Shown here piece after piece: positions 10,397-21,239 of a stretch of 64,000 bases of DNA. This DNA is from Burkholderiales bacterium (GTDB lineage: Bacteria > Pseudomonadota > Gammaproteobacteria > Burkholderiales > SG8-39). Position 1 is the first letter of the stretch. Each line of letters begins with the position of its first letter. Location: contig JAOSJV010000001.1 in assembly GCA_027493935.1 (NCBI GenBank), positions 310,001 to 374,000 of the forward strand, given 5' to 3'. The notes under the pieces are model-generated. The model worked only from the letters and a program-made list of their open reading frames with translations. It searched no databases and was not told the origin of the DNA. Made by a program: the position numbers and the translations under genes.

Positions 10397-13300
10397 TCAG
10401 CGCCGCACGTGGCGCGTCGCCGCGCGGCGCCGACTGGTCCGGGGGCTGGCCGCCGGCGCCGCCCGCTCGCCTGCGGAGCTCGAAGCACCGGCGCGCTCTT
10501 GGGACCAGTCGTCGGCGCCGTTCGGTGCGAAGGGGCGCTGTTGTGCGAGCAGCGCGGCGAACTCGTCGGCGGGCGCCGGGCGACTGAACAGGAACCCCTG
10601 CGCGTAGTCGCAGCCGTGCCGGATCAGGAACTCGCGCTGCTCGGCGGTCTCGACGCCCTCGGCGATCACCGTGACGTCGAGCGTGTGCGCGAGGCCGATG
10701 GTGGCGTTCACGATCGCGGCGTCGTCGCGGTCGGTCGCTATGTCGCGCACGAACGAGCGGTCGATCTTGAGGTCGTTCACCGGAAAGCGCTTCAGGTAGC
10801 CGAGCGACGAGTAACCGGTGCCGAAGTCGTCGATCGAGATGCCGATGCCGCGAGCGGCGAGCTCGTGCAGGATCGCCACCGCCTCGTCGGGGTTCTGCAT
10901 CACGGTGCCCTCGGTGAGCTCGACGCCGAGGCTGGCCGCCGCGAGACCGGTGGCGGCGAGCGCTTCGTCGATCGCCGCGACGAGGTCGCGCCGGCGGAAC
11001 TGGCGCGGCGAAAGGTTGACCGACACGCTCACCGGCGGCAGACCGGCCTCCAGCCATGCCCGCGCCTGTGCGCACGCGGCGTGCAGCGCCCACTTCCCGA
11101 TCGGGACGATCAGCCCCGAGTCCTCGGCGAGCGGGATGAACTCGGCCGGCGACACCATCGCGCCGTCGGCCTTCTGCCAGCGCAGCAGCGCCTCGGCGCC
11201 GGTGATCGCGCCCGAGCGGCAGCCGACGATCGGCTGGTAGAACAACCGGAACTCGCCGGCGTCGAGCGCGCGTGCGAGGTCGTGCCGCATGCGCAGGTGC
11301 TGCGCAGCGCGCGCGTTCATCTCCTCGGTGTAGAACTCGAACGCGTTGCGGCCGTGCTCTTTCGAGCGGTACATCGCGGCGTCGGCGTTCTTGAGCAGCG
11401 CCTCGGGCTCGCGGCCGTCGCGCGGAAAGATCGCGATGCCGATGCTCGCCGTGACCACCAGCTCGCGCCCCTCGATCGACACCGGTTGCGCGACCGCCTC
11501 GAGGATCTTCCCGGCGACGTTCGACGCGTCGTCTTCGCGCGCCATGTCGGTCAGCATGACGACGAACTCGTCGCCGCCGAGCCGGGCGACGGTGTCGTCG
11601 CGGCGCACGCAGCCGCGCAGCCGCCCGCTCACCGTGCGCAGCAGCTCGTCGCCGAACACGTGGCCGAAGCCGTCGTTGATCAGCTTGAAGCGATCGAGGT
11701 CGAGCAGCAGCACCGCCATCGCGCGTCCGGAGCGCTCGGTGTGCGCTGCTGCCTGGCGGATGCGGTCGAACAGCAGGCTGCGGTTCGCCAGGCCGGTGAG
11801 CGGGTCGTAGTTCGCCTGCCGCTCGAGCTCGGCCTCGTAGCGCTTGCGCTCGGTGACGTCAGTGGCGACGCCGAGCCAGTGGCTGATGCGGCCGGCGTCG
11901 TCGCGCACCGGCGAGATCGAGAGCTCGCTCCGGTAGAGCGTCCCGTCCTTGCGGTAGTTTCGCAGCTCGGTCGTCACCGCGCGGCCGTCGCGCAGCGCGG
12001 CGCGGATCTCGGCCAGGCCGACCTGGTCGGTGTCGTCGCGGTGCAGGAAGCGCGGGTTGCGGCCGCGCACCTCGTCGGCGGAGTAGCCGGTCATCGCCTC
12101 GAACGCGGGGTTCGCGAAGATGATGGGGTAATCGCCGGCGGTCGCGTCGGCGACCAGGATGCCGTTGGTGGAGGCCTCGATCGCGCGCCGCGAGAGGCGG
12201 AGCGCCTCCTCCGCGCGCTTGCGGGCAGTGATGTTCGTCCCGGTGCCGCGGTAGCCGACGAAGCGCCCGGCCTCGTCGAACATCGGATCGCCGCTCACAC
12301 TGAGCCACTGCGCCTCGCCGTCGTCGGCGATCTGCACGTACTCGAAACCGCGGAACGGCCGGTGCGCCTCGAGCACCGCGCGGTGCGCCTGCCAGGTATC
12401 CTCGCTCGCCGCGTTCGGCACCTCCCAGCGCGTCTTGCCGATCTCGCCGGAGGGCGAGCGCCGGCCGGCCGCCTGCGCGCTGTCCGAAACTAGCGTGAAG
12501 CGGAACTCGGCGTCCTGCTCCCAGTACCAGTCGGACGCGAGCGCGGTCAGGTGGCGGAAGCGCTCCTCGCTCCGGCGCACGCGCTCCTCGGCGCTCTTGC
12601 GGTCGGTGATGTCGTCGACGACCCAGATCACGCCCTTCGAGAGGTCGGCCTGATCCACCGCGTTGATCGTCATCCGCACCCAGAGGCGGGCGCCGTCCTT
12701 GCGGCGCGCCCGCGCCTCGATCGCGAACGTCTCGCCGCCCTGGATCATCCCGTAGGTGTCCGACAGGCGCGGTCCGGTGCCGGCCGGGGCGATCTGCATG
12801 CGCTCGGTGGATATCCCCGCGAGCTCGCGCTCCGAATAGCCGAACATCCGGGCGAACTTGCCGTTGCAGCGCACGATCGCGTTGTCCTTCAGGAAGGCGA
12901 TGCCGACGCCGGCGTGCTCGAGGATCGCCTGCTGCTCGGCGTGAAGGCGCAGCCGGTCCGCCGCGGCGACCGCGCGCTCGGCGGCGCCGCGCAGCGAGAC
13001 GATGCCGAAGGCGAGTTCCTCGGCGAGCTGTTCGAGCAATCGCGCCTCCTCGCCGTAGAAGGCGTCCGGTTCGCCGGCGTAGATCGCGAGGACCCCGAAC
13101 GGCCGGCCTTCGGAGCGTAGCGGAAGCACGATCATCGAACGGAAGCCGAGCGCGACCGCGCCGCCGGTCCAGCGGCCGAGCACCGGTCCGGCGGTGAGGT
13201 CGCGCACCGTCTGCGTCTCCCCGGTGCGGATCGCGCGCCCGCCCGGGCCACTCGCCCGGTCGTCGTCGCCCGCGGCGCACAGGTCGAGCGAGGCGATGTA

Positions 13301-14790
13301 CTCGCTCGCCTCGCCTGCGTGCGCCGCGACCGTAATGCGGCGCTCCGTCGCCGGCTCGACGTAGCCGACCCACGCGAGCCGGTAGCCGCCGGTGCCGCAG
13401 ACGGTCCGGCACACCGCGTCGAGCAGCTTGTGCTCGTCGGTCGAGCGGGCGAGCGCCTGGCTCGTCTCGCCGAGTACCCGCAGCGCGCGGTTCGCTGCGC
13501 GCAGCGCGGCGCTGGTCTGGTGCAGTGCACGCTCGCGGTCGAGCCGCTCGATTTCGGCCGCCGCGCGGCTCGCGAAGACCTCGAGCACGCCGCGCTCGCT
13601 GTCGGTGAGGTTGATCGGCTCGACGCCGATCACGGCGAGCAGTCCGATCGGGCGCCCGGTCGCGTCGCGCAGCGGGCAGCCGAAATAGCTGCTGGCGCCG
13701 ATCTCGCGCAGTACGGCGTCGGCCGGGAAGCGCGACTGCACGTCGCGCGGAAAGTAGCACGACTCGCCTTCGGCCACGCGCGCGCAGGGCGCGCCGGCGA
13801 GCGTGTAGTCGAACGCGGGCCGGATCTGCCCGCCCCACCAGGCGGCGCGCGTGCGCACCGTGTCGCGCCCCGAGAACGTCCCGACCAGCACGTACCCGGT
13901 GTCGAGCGCCTCGGCGATGTCGCGCGCGAGCGCGTGGAGGTAGTCCTGGCCGACCGAGAGTGCCGTGCCCTCGACGAGCGCACGGAACAGCCGGTCGGCG
14001 CGCCGCGCATCGGTGACGTCGCGGAAGTTGGCGACGATCGCCTCGACGCCGCGCACGTCGAGCTGGTTGGCGAGCGTGCCTTCGACGATCCGCCATCCGC
14101 CGTCCCGGTGCCGGATGCGAGCGCTCTGCGTGCGGGTCTCGGTCGGGCGCGCGGCGACCGCCGCCAATGCCTCGGCGAGATGGCGGCGGTCGTCCGGTGC
14201 ACGAGATCGAGCATCTGGCGGCCGATGATCTCGGCGCTCGTCATGCCCGTCATCCGCTCGCCCGACGGCGACACGAACCGCACCCGCCCATCGGCGCCGA
14301 CCAGCGTGACCCCGTCCGCGCTGTTCTCGATCAGGCTGCGGAAGCGCTGCTCGCTCTCGCGCAGCCTCTGCGCGGCGCGGCGGGTGTCGCTCATCAGGGC
14401 GGCGCGCTCGAGCGCCGCGCGCACCGCCGGGCCGAGGCGCGAGAGGCGATCCTTGATGAGGTAGTCGGCCGCGCCGAGGCGCATCGCCTCGACCGCGAGC
14501 TCCTCGCCGATCGTGCCGGACAGCAGGATGAACGGGACGTCCGGCGCCACCTGCTGCGCGATGCGCAGCGCGCGGATGCCGTCGAAACGGGGCAGGGCGT
14601 AATCGGCGAGGATCAGGTCGGAGCGTTCGGCGAGCGCGGCGCGGAAATCGGCCTCGGTCTCGACGCGCACTCCCTGAACCTCGAATCCGCCGCGTTCGAG
14701 CTCGTACAGCGCGAGTTCCGCATCGGCAGCGCGGTCCTCCACCAGGAGCACGCGCAGAACGCGCGCCCTGCGTGCCTGCGCGGCGGTCAT
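10397..14790 (-). CDS. Response regulator/PAS/GAF/GGDEF/EAL c-di-GMP signalling protein, one frameshift
   Basis: A cytoplasmic sensor of about 1,460 residues. The order is REC (phosphoacceptor Asp in LADYALPRFDG), PAS, a further PAS-like linker, two GAF-type segments, three PAS/PAC modules (SEERFRHLTALASDWYWEQD; GTGTNITARKRAEEAL), GGDEF, then EAL. The GGDEF motif (RLGGDEFVVML) is intact with an upstream RRDD inhibitory site. EAL residues are intact (AEALLRW, DDFGTGYSSLGY, IAEGVETAEQ), so both cyclase and phosphodiesterase activity are possible. The reading frame changes at 14196-14197. Adding one C restores the PAS motif VHPDDRRHL, so a deleted base is likely. There are no membrane segments. 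It is divergent from the NapC-like remnant. Confidence 0.9.
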
Positions 14791-15044
14791 GTCCTTGCCC
14801 GCCGCGCCGCCGTCGCGCGCGGCGCCAATGCCGGGGCCGCCGGCCCCGGTACGGTCGTGCGGTTCGCCGCGAAGTGCGTCGGCATCGGACCCGAGGTGTG
14901 GTTGTCGTCGGCGCGGGCGGTTCCTGCGCGCGCCGTGCGCCTCAGATATTGCGCCGGCGGCGCGCGCGAGGGCAAGGAAAACGCCCCGGCGGCCGGTCGT
15001 AGGTCACCCGGAGAGGCCTCTCGTGGCCGGCCGGGAGGCGGTTC

Positions 15045-15456
15045 GTGAGCCGCGGCGTCGGGCGCGAGGCGGTGGCGGGCAAGGGTTGGCTGCGCGCCCA
15101 CAAGTGGCTGCTCGCGCGCCGCGCTTCGCAGCTCGGCATTGGCGCGCAAGATCCGCGCCTCGAACGAGCGGTGGCACAAGATGCTCGGCTCGATCGGCAC
15201 GGCGGAGAAGTTGACCGCCAAGCGGCTCGCGATGGCGCGGCACGAGTGGGACCGGATGAAGGCGACCGACGCGTGCGAGTGCCGCAATTGCCACGACTAC
15301 GGCTACATGGACTTCGCCGAGCAGGGCCGGCGCGCGAACCGCGCGCACGAGCAGGGATTCTCCGAGGGCGAGACCTGCATCGACTGCCACAAAGGCATCG
15401 CGCACTCCCTGCCACCGATCGATCAGGCCATCGGTGCGGTGACCGTGGACAGGTGA
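15045..15456 (+). pseudogene. NapC/NirT-type tetraheme cytochrome c with internal deletion
   Basis: The N-terminus (GWLRAHKWLLARRASQLGI) is the typical start of a membrane-anchored NapC/NirT quinol dehydrogenase. The C-terminus (ARKIRASNERWHKMLGSIGT, ECRNCHDYG, CIDCHKGIAH) is equally typical and carries two CxxCH heme sites. In between, the membrane helix and the first two heme motifs, roughly 70-80 residues, are missing, and the two parts are in different frames. The junction lies near 15138-15150. Two of four hemes and the anchor are lost, so the product cannot work as NapC. It is either a genuine deletion or a collapsed assembly. Confidence 0.75.
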
Positions 15457-15506
15457 GACGTGAGGCGGGGAGATCCCAGGCTTGCTGTCCGCTCGCCTCT
15501 ACGCCT

Positions 15507-16692
15507 TTACAAAAGTGCCTCCCCATTCAGCGTCGCCTCGACACGCCCCGGCAGTGCGCTCCGCAGCGATGCGTGCAGGTAGCAGGTGTTCTCGGCGATC
15601 TCGAGCAGGGTCTGCATCGCATCGTCACGCTCGTCGGCGTTCAGGAAGACGTGCGTCTCGACCGGGCTCACGGCGCCGCGCAGGCTAAAATCCTCCGCGC
15701 GGCCGGAGCGCTCGAACGTCCAGGTCTGCACCAGGCGCAGGCCGTGCACCTTGTACTTGCGGTGCTCGATGTAGCGGCCGAACTGGGTCAGAAAGCAGAA
15801 GGCCACCCCCGCGGCCGCGAAGGCGAGGGCGCTCGGCGCGCTGCGGGAGGCCGGCCGCTCGTCCGAGACGAGCCGGAAGCGCGCCCCGGGGGCGGCGGGC
15901 AGCACCGTCGTCGCGACGATGCCCGGCGGAGCGACGAGCGTCGCCGAGCCGCGGATCGGGATCGCGATGCGGCCCTCGGCGGGAACGCGGCGCGGCTCGA
16001 CGGCGGCGTCCGGTTCGAGCCGGGTGATGATCGGATCGGGAGCCGCCGCGCCGGCGAGCGGCGCGGGCGCCCGTGCATGGGCGAGAAACGGGTCGAGCGC
16101 ATCCGGCGCGCCGCTCGAGGCCACGCGCGTGACCGGGGGTGCGGCGGCCGTTCACGTAGAGCGCGAAGGTGTTCACCAGCGGCGTCGCGAACGCCGCGTG
16201 CACCGGCGAGGCGGTGAGCGCGCCCGCGAGGATGCGGGCGGCGAGCTCGGGCGCCGCGCGCGAGCGGGCCGCGGCGCGCGCCGTCACCGGCTCGGCGCTG
16301 CCCTGGCCGGTGCCCTTGAAGAACGAGCCGCTGAAGTAGTACTGGTTGTCGATCGCGAGATCGAGCGCGTCGAGCGCGACGCCGTGCGCTCGTGCTAGCG
16401 CGAGCGCGCCGCAAGCGTAGTCGCCGTGCATGGCGGCGTTGAAGAACGCGAGCGGGAAGGGCGCGAGGTCGGTCCCGCCGAGCCCGGGCCCCTCGTCGCT
16501 CACCACGCGCCAGGCGTCGCCGCCTTCGCCTTCGGTGACGAGCGCCTCCTTCTGGTGGCCGGTGATCTTGCGTGCCTCGACCCGCAGGCGCACGGTGCCC
16601 GGCGCGCCGCCGAAGGGGCCGCCGTGCGGGCGGCCGGCGGCCGCCCGGAACGCGAGCGGATGGCCGCTGCCGTCGATGGTGTCTTTGCGCAT
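15507..16692 (-). CDS. Tandem OsmC-like protein, one frameshift
   Basis: About 394 residues made of two OsmC-like halves. The first has GLGGTDLAPFPLAFFNAAMHGDYACG, split as GLGGTDLAPFPLAFF and a helix with one Cys. The second has SALAFAAAGVAFCFLTQFG and ENTCYLHASL, keeping the two cysteines expected of OsmC/Ohr peroxidases. The frame changes at a five-G run on the plus strand (16135-16139). Dropping one base gives NGRRTPVTRVASSGAPD. The family reduces organic hydroperoxides or has unknown roles. It is the last gene of the leftward catabolic array and starts five bases after the hydroxylase large subunit ends, so it is probably cotranscribed. Confidence 0.72.
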
Positions 16693-16696
16693 CTCG

Positions 16697-19089
16697 TCAC
16701 ACCTTGCCGAGTGCCTTCAGGACCCGGTCCGGCGTGGCCGGCTGCGCGGTCACCCGCGCCCCGAGCGGCGCCAGCGCGTCGTTGATCGCGTTCATCACCG
16801 CACCCGGCGCGCCGGCGGTTCCGGCCTCGCCCACGCCCTTCGCGCCGAGCGCCGACTGCTTCGTCGGCGTCTCGACGTGCGCGACGACGATGTCGGGCAT
16901 CTCGCCGCACATCGGCACGAGATAGTCCGCCATGTTGCCGTTCAGCAGCTGGCCGTCGGGGCCGTACAGGCACTCCTCGAACAGCGCGGCGCCGATGCCC
17001 TGCACGATGCCGCCGCGGATCTGCTCGTCGACCAGCATCGGGTTGATCACCGTGCCGCAGTCCTCGACGCACCAGTGCTTGAGCAGCTTCACGAACCCGG
17101 TGTCGGGATCGACCTCGACCAGCGAGGCCTGGATGCCGTTGGTGAACGTGAACGGGTACTCCCGCGGCGTGTAGTGGCGCGTGACCGTGAGCTCGGACTG
17201 GAACTTCGGCGGCAGCGTGTCCGGGCGGAAGTAGGCGACGCGCCCGAGCTCGGCGAGCGGGAGCTTCGACTCGAGCGTGAGCCTGCTCACCACCTCGTTC
17301 CCGACGATGTCGAGCGCGGCCTTGTCGGCGGAGAGGATCGCCGCCGCGACGTCGAGAATGTTCGAACGCAGTGCGCGACCGGCCTGCAGCACGGCCTCGC
17401 CGCCGATGCCGGCCCCGCGCGAGGCCCAGGTGCCGCCGCCGTAGGGCGTGACGCCGGTGTCGCCGGTGATCACGCGCACCTTGTCGAGCGTGAGCCCGAC
17501 CGCGCTCGCCGCGATCTGGGCGAAGATGCCGTCGGTACCCTGCCCCTGCTCGGTCACGCCGCACATCACGGTCAACATGCCGGTCGGCTCGAGGCGCAGC
17601 GTCGCGCCGTCCTGCGCCGAGATGCGCGCGCCGCCCACCCCGTAGAACGCGGGCGAGGGGTTGGTCACCTCGATCATCGCCGCGAGGCCGATGCCGCGGT
17701 GGACGCCCTGCTTGCGCAGCGCCGCCTGCTCGGCGCGGAGCCTGCGGTAGTCCATCAGCGCGAGCAGCTTGTCGAGGCACTGGTGGTGCGAGAGTCGCTC
17801 GAACTTGAGGCCCGACGGGAACGCGGTGTACGGATACGCGTCGTCGGGAATCAGGTTGCGGCGGCGGAACTCCGCCGGGTCCATGCCGATCTCGGCCGCC
17901 GCGCGATCGACGATCGCCTCGGTGAGCGCCATCGCGATCGGGTGCCCGACCGCCCGGTACTGGCAGGTGACGTTCTTGTTGGTGAAGACGACGTGCATCT
18001 TCGCCCGGTAGTGCTTGTGCCGGTACGGCCCGCCGGTGAGGTTCACCACCTGGTTGCCCTCGATGCCGCTCGTGCGCGGGTAAACCGAGTACGGCCCGAT
18101 CGCAGTGAGATCGTCGAGGTCGAAGCCGACGATGTCTCCGGCCTTCGTGCAGGCGAGCCGCACGGTCACGTCGTGCTCGCGCGCGTGGATGTCGGTGAGG
18201 AACGACTCGAGCCGGTCGGCCACGAACTTGACGGGCCTGCGCAGCATCACCGAGATCGCCGCGGTCGCCATCTCGTCGGCGTACACGTGCACCTTGATGC
18301 CGAACGAGCCGCCGACGTCCTTGCAGACCACCCGCACGTTCGCCTCCGGGATGCCGAGGTGGCGCGCGAAGACGTCCTGCATCATGTGCGGCGCCTGGGT
18401 GCTGTGATACACGGTCAGGCTGTGGTCTGCCGCGTTGTAGTCGGCGAGGATCGCGCGCCCTCGAGCGTGACGCCGGTGTGGCGGCCGAACTTGTAGGTCT
18501 CCTCGACCACGACCTCGGCGCTCGCCCACGCCGCGTCGAAGCCCTCGGTGACGAACTCGCGCTGGAAGCAGACGTTGTCGCCGAGATCCGGGTGGATCAC
18601 GTGCTTCCCGGCGAGCGACTCGTGCATGTCGGTGACCGCGGGAAGCTCCTCCCACTCGGCCTCGACGTGCGCGAGCGCGTCCTCGCCCTGTGCGCGCGTC
18701 TCGGCGACGATCGCGGCGACCGCCTCGCCCTGCCAGCAGGCCCGGTCGATCGCGATCGCGTGCTGCGGCGCCGACTTGATGCCCTTCAGGTGGCCGAGCA
18801 CCGCGACCCAGGGCGTGCAGTACTCGGCGAGCGCGCGTCCGTCGAAGCACGCGATCACGCCCGGCTGGCGGGCTGCCGTCGTCAGATCGAGCCGCTTGAT
18901 GCGCGCGTGCGCGTGCGGGCTGCGGAAGAACACCACGTGCGCGAGGCGCGGAAAGCGCAGGTCGTCGACGTACGCCCCGCGGCCCTGCAGCAGCCGCTTG
19001 GCGCCCTCGCGCGGGACGCTCTGCCCGATGTAGCCCTTGTCGACCTGCGTGCCGGGCGCGTGCAGCGGGAGCTCGGCGCGCGCGTTCAT
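16697..19089 (-). CDS. Molybdenum hydroxylase (xanthine dehydrogenase family) large subunit, one frameshift
   Basis: About 797 residues; binds the molybdopterin cofactor and would hydroxylate a C-H bond of an aromatic or heterocyclic substrate with water as the oxygen source. N-terminal GQSVPREGAKRLLQGRGAYV, VFFRSPHAHARI and KDVGGSFGIKVHVYADE are family landmarks. The catalytic Glu is present in GAKGVGEAG near the C-terminus. The Mo-site loop reads YRAVGHPIA rather than AYRGAGR (CoxL form II) or AYxCSFR (CoxL form I), so this is not CO dehydrogenase. The frame changes at about 18456-18460 (one base missing after GVTLEG). The start ATG 19089 overlaps the stop of the iron-sulfur subunit. Confidence 0.9.
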
Positions 19090-19572
19090 CGCTCGCCTCC
19101 GGCCGCAGCGGGTTGCAAGGCTTCCTGCACGGCATCCACGATCGCTTGATATCCGGTGCAGCGGCAATAGTTGCCCGACATGTATTCGCGGATCTCCGCG
19201 CGCGTGGCCTGCGGCCGCGTGCGCAAGAGGTCCTGCGCGGCCATCAGCATCCCCGGCGTGCGAAGCCGCACTGCAGGGCGTTATGCCGGTGGAACGCCTG
19301 CTGCAGCCCGGCGATCTCGCCGGAGTCCGACAGTCCCTCGATCGTGTCGACGGTGCGGCCGTTCGCCTGCACCGCGAGCATCAGGCAGCCGCGCACGATC
19401 TCGCCGTCGACGCGCACCGTGCAGGCGCCGCAGACCCCGTGCTCGCAGCCGTAATGCGCGCCGGTCAGGCCGAGCTCCTCGCGCAGGAAATCGACCAGGT
19501 GCTGGCGCGCGCTGACGCGGCGCGTCACCTGGTGCCGTTCACGGTGATGGTGGTCTCGAGCGTATGCTCCAT
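19086..19572 (-). CDS. Molybdenum hydroxylase [2Fe-2S] subunit, two frameshifts
   Basis: About 162 residues. It carries the plant-type [2Fe-2S] site (CEHGVCGACTV...GC) and the second site (QCGF[C]TPGM, NYCRCTGYQ). It passes electrons from Mo to FAD. Two single-base deletions break the frame. One is near 19531-19536, within NG-HQVTRR. The other is at 19261-19263, where a missing T destroys the cysteine of GFCTPGM. Both repairs restore exact family motifs, so errors are more likely than decay. ATG 19572 (MEHTLETTITVNG) follows a GGAGCAG site. It lies between the FAD and Mo subunit genes. Confidence 0.88.
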
Positions 19573-19583
19573 GGTCTGCTCCT

Positions 19584-20435
19584 TCAGGGCGCAAGCGCGC
19601 GGAGCGCGCGTCCGGTCAGCACGCGCGCGAGGTGCATCTTGGCCGCCGCCGAGGTGTGGAGGTCGGCCGCGGGCTTGAGGTCGCGGTCGAGCGCGGCCTG
19701 CGCCGCGGCCGCCGCGCCGGCGGCCGGCTTGCCCTCGGCCGCGGCCATCGCATGAGGCGCGAGCGCCGGCGTGGGGCCGACGCCGAGGTACGCGAGCCGC
19801 ACGTCCTCGAGCGTCTCGCCCTTCGGCCTGGCGAGCGCGGCGACGCCGACGATCGCGTAGTCGCCGACCCGGCGCGCGAGCTCGATGAAGCTCGCGCGAT
19901 GGCCCCTGCCGGGCAGCGGGATCTCGACTGCGGTGACGAGCTCGCCGGGGGCGAGATCGGTCTCGTACAGGCCCTTGAAGAACTCGCGCGCCCTCACCCG
20001 GCGCTCGCCCGCGCGGCGCGCGACGACGAGCTCGGCGTCGAGCGCGACGCAGCACGCCGGCCACTCCGCCGCCGGATCGGCCATCGCGAGGCTGCCGCCG
20101 AAGGTGCCGAGGTTGCGGATCGCGACGTGCCCGATGTGGCGCGCGGCCTGCGCGAGCAGCGGCAGCGCGGCGCCGAGCTCGGCGGAACGCTCGATCGCGC
20201 GGTGCGTGGTCAGGGCGCCGATGCGTGCCTTGTCCTTCGCCACCGCGATGCCGGCGAGTCCCGGGACCGCGGTGATGTCGACGAGCAGCGCCGGGCTCGA
20301 GAGGCGCATGTTCAGCGTGGCGATCAGGCTCTGGCCGCCGGCAAGGACTTTCGCGTCCTCGCCGTGCCGCTCCAGGAGGTCGAAGGCCTCGGCGAGCGAG
20401 CCGGGTCTGGCGTAGGCGAACGACGGGGGCTTCAT
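19584..20435 (-). CDS. Molybdenum hydroxylase FAD subunit
   Basis: A 283-residue medium subunit of the xanthine dehydrogenase/CO dehydrogenase type. FAD-binding motifs are VLAGGQSLIATLNMRL (residues about 29-44) and NLGTFGGSLAMADPAAEWP (about 108-126), followed by the CODH C-terminal domain. It takes electrons from the [2Fe-2S] subunit and passes them to an acceptor. There is no extra cysteine insert, unlike the FAD subunit at 56708-57712. It is 11 bases upstream of the iron-sulfur subunit start and 72 bases downstream of livF, so the enzyme and the LIV transporter may share one transcript. Confidence 0.93.
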   Translation of the reverse strand: MKPPSFAYARPGSLAEAFDLLERHGEDAKVLAGGQSLIATLNMRLSSPALLVDITAVPGLAGIAVAKDKARIGALTTHRAIERSAELGAALPLLAQAARHIGHVAIRNLGTFGGSLAMADPAAEWPACCVALDAELVVARRAGERRVRAREFFKGLYETDLAPGELVTAVEIPLPGRGHRASFIELARRVGDYAIVGVAALARPKGETLEDVRLAYLGVGPTPALAPHAMAAAEGKPAAGAAAAAQAALDRDLKPAADLHTSAAAKMHLARVLTGRALRALAP

Positions 20436-20507
20436 CGCGATCCTCCACTCGATGCGGGTCCGGCGGTCGCGTTCCCTGCGCGTGCGCGCGGCCCGCGCAA
20501 GCCGTAC

Positions 20508-21239
20508 CTATATTCCAAGGTAGAGACTGCGGATCATGTCGTTGTTGCGCATCGCGTCGCGCGACTCGCCCTCGAACTCGATGTGGCCGTGGACGATGAC
20601 GTAGCCGCGGTCGGCGATCTTGATCGCCTGGGTGAAGTTCTGCTCGGCCATCAGCACCGTCAGCCCGAACTTGCGCTTGAGCTCGGCGATCTTCTCGACC
20701 GTGCGCGCGACGAAGATCGGCGCCAGCCCGACCGAGGGCTCGTCGATCAGCAGGATTTTCGGCGCGGTCATGATCGCGCGGGCGAGCGCGAGCATCTGCT
20801 GCTCGCCGCCGGACATGCTGCCGGCGAGCTGGCCGCGGCGCTCGGCGAGCACCGGGAAGGTCTCGAAGCAGAACGCGAGATTCTCGCCGATGCGGCCGCG
20901 GGCCGCCGGCCGCGAGGCACCCATCAGCAGGTTTTCCTGCACCGTGAGCTTCGGAAAGAGGCGCCGGCCCTCCGGCACGAGCGCGATACCGAGGTCGACG
21001 ATGGCCTCCGGCGTCTTGCCGACGAGATCGTGCTCGACGCCGTCGATCACCGCCGTGATGCGCCCGGCGCTCGGCGTCACGATGCCCATGATCGCCTTCA
21101 TCAGCGTGCTCTTGCCGTTGCCGTTCGTGCCGAGCAGCGCGACGGTCTCGCCGTCGTGCACCGAGAGCGAGATGCCCTCGAGCACCTGCACCGCGCCGTA
21201 TCCGGCGCGCACGCCTTCGATCGACAGGCTATTCGCCAA
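20508..21239 (-). CDS. livF: LIV-type ABC transporter ATPase
   Basis: A 243-residue ATPase of the branched-chain amino acid (HAAT) transporter family. Walker A is GTNGNGKST, the signature is SMSGGEQQMLALARA and Walker B is ILLIDEPSVGL. ATG 21239 overlaps the end of livG by 11 bases. It is part of a complete transporter (20508-25054) placed between a MetE-like gene and the molybdenum hydroxylase. This suggests it imports the hydroxylase substrate or a relative, not necessarily an amino acid. Confidence 0.93.
   Translation of the reverse strand: MANSLSIEGVRAGYGAVQVLEGISLSVHDGETVALLGTNGNGKSTLMKAIMGIVTPSAGRITAVIDGVEHDLVGKTPEAIVDLGIALVPEGRRLFPKLTVQENLLMGASRPAARGRIGENLAFCFETFPVLAERRGQLAGSMSGGEQQMLALARAIMTAPKILLIDEPSVGLAPIFVARTVEKIAELKRKFGLTVLMAEQNFTQAIKIADRGYVIVHGHIEFEGESRDAMRNNDMIRSLYLGI

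Noticed and set aside
16697..20435. Aerobic CO dehydrogenase (coxMSL)
   Set aside because: The large subunit lacks the form I AYxCSFR loop and no cox accessory genes are adjacent.
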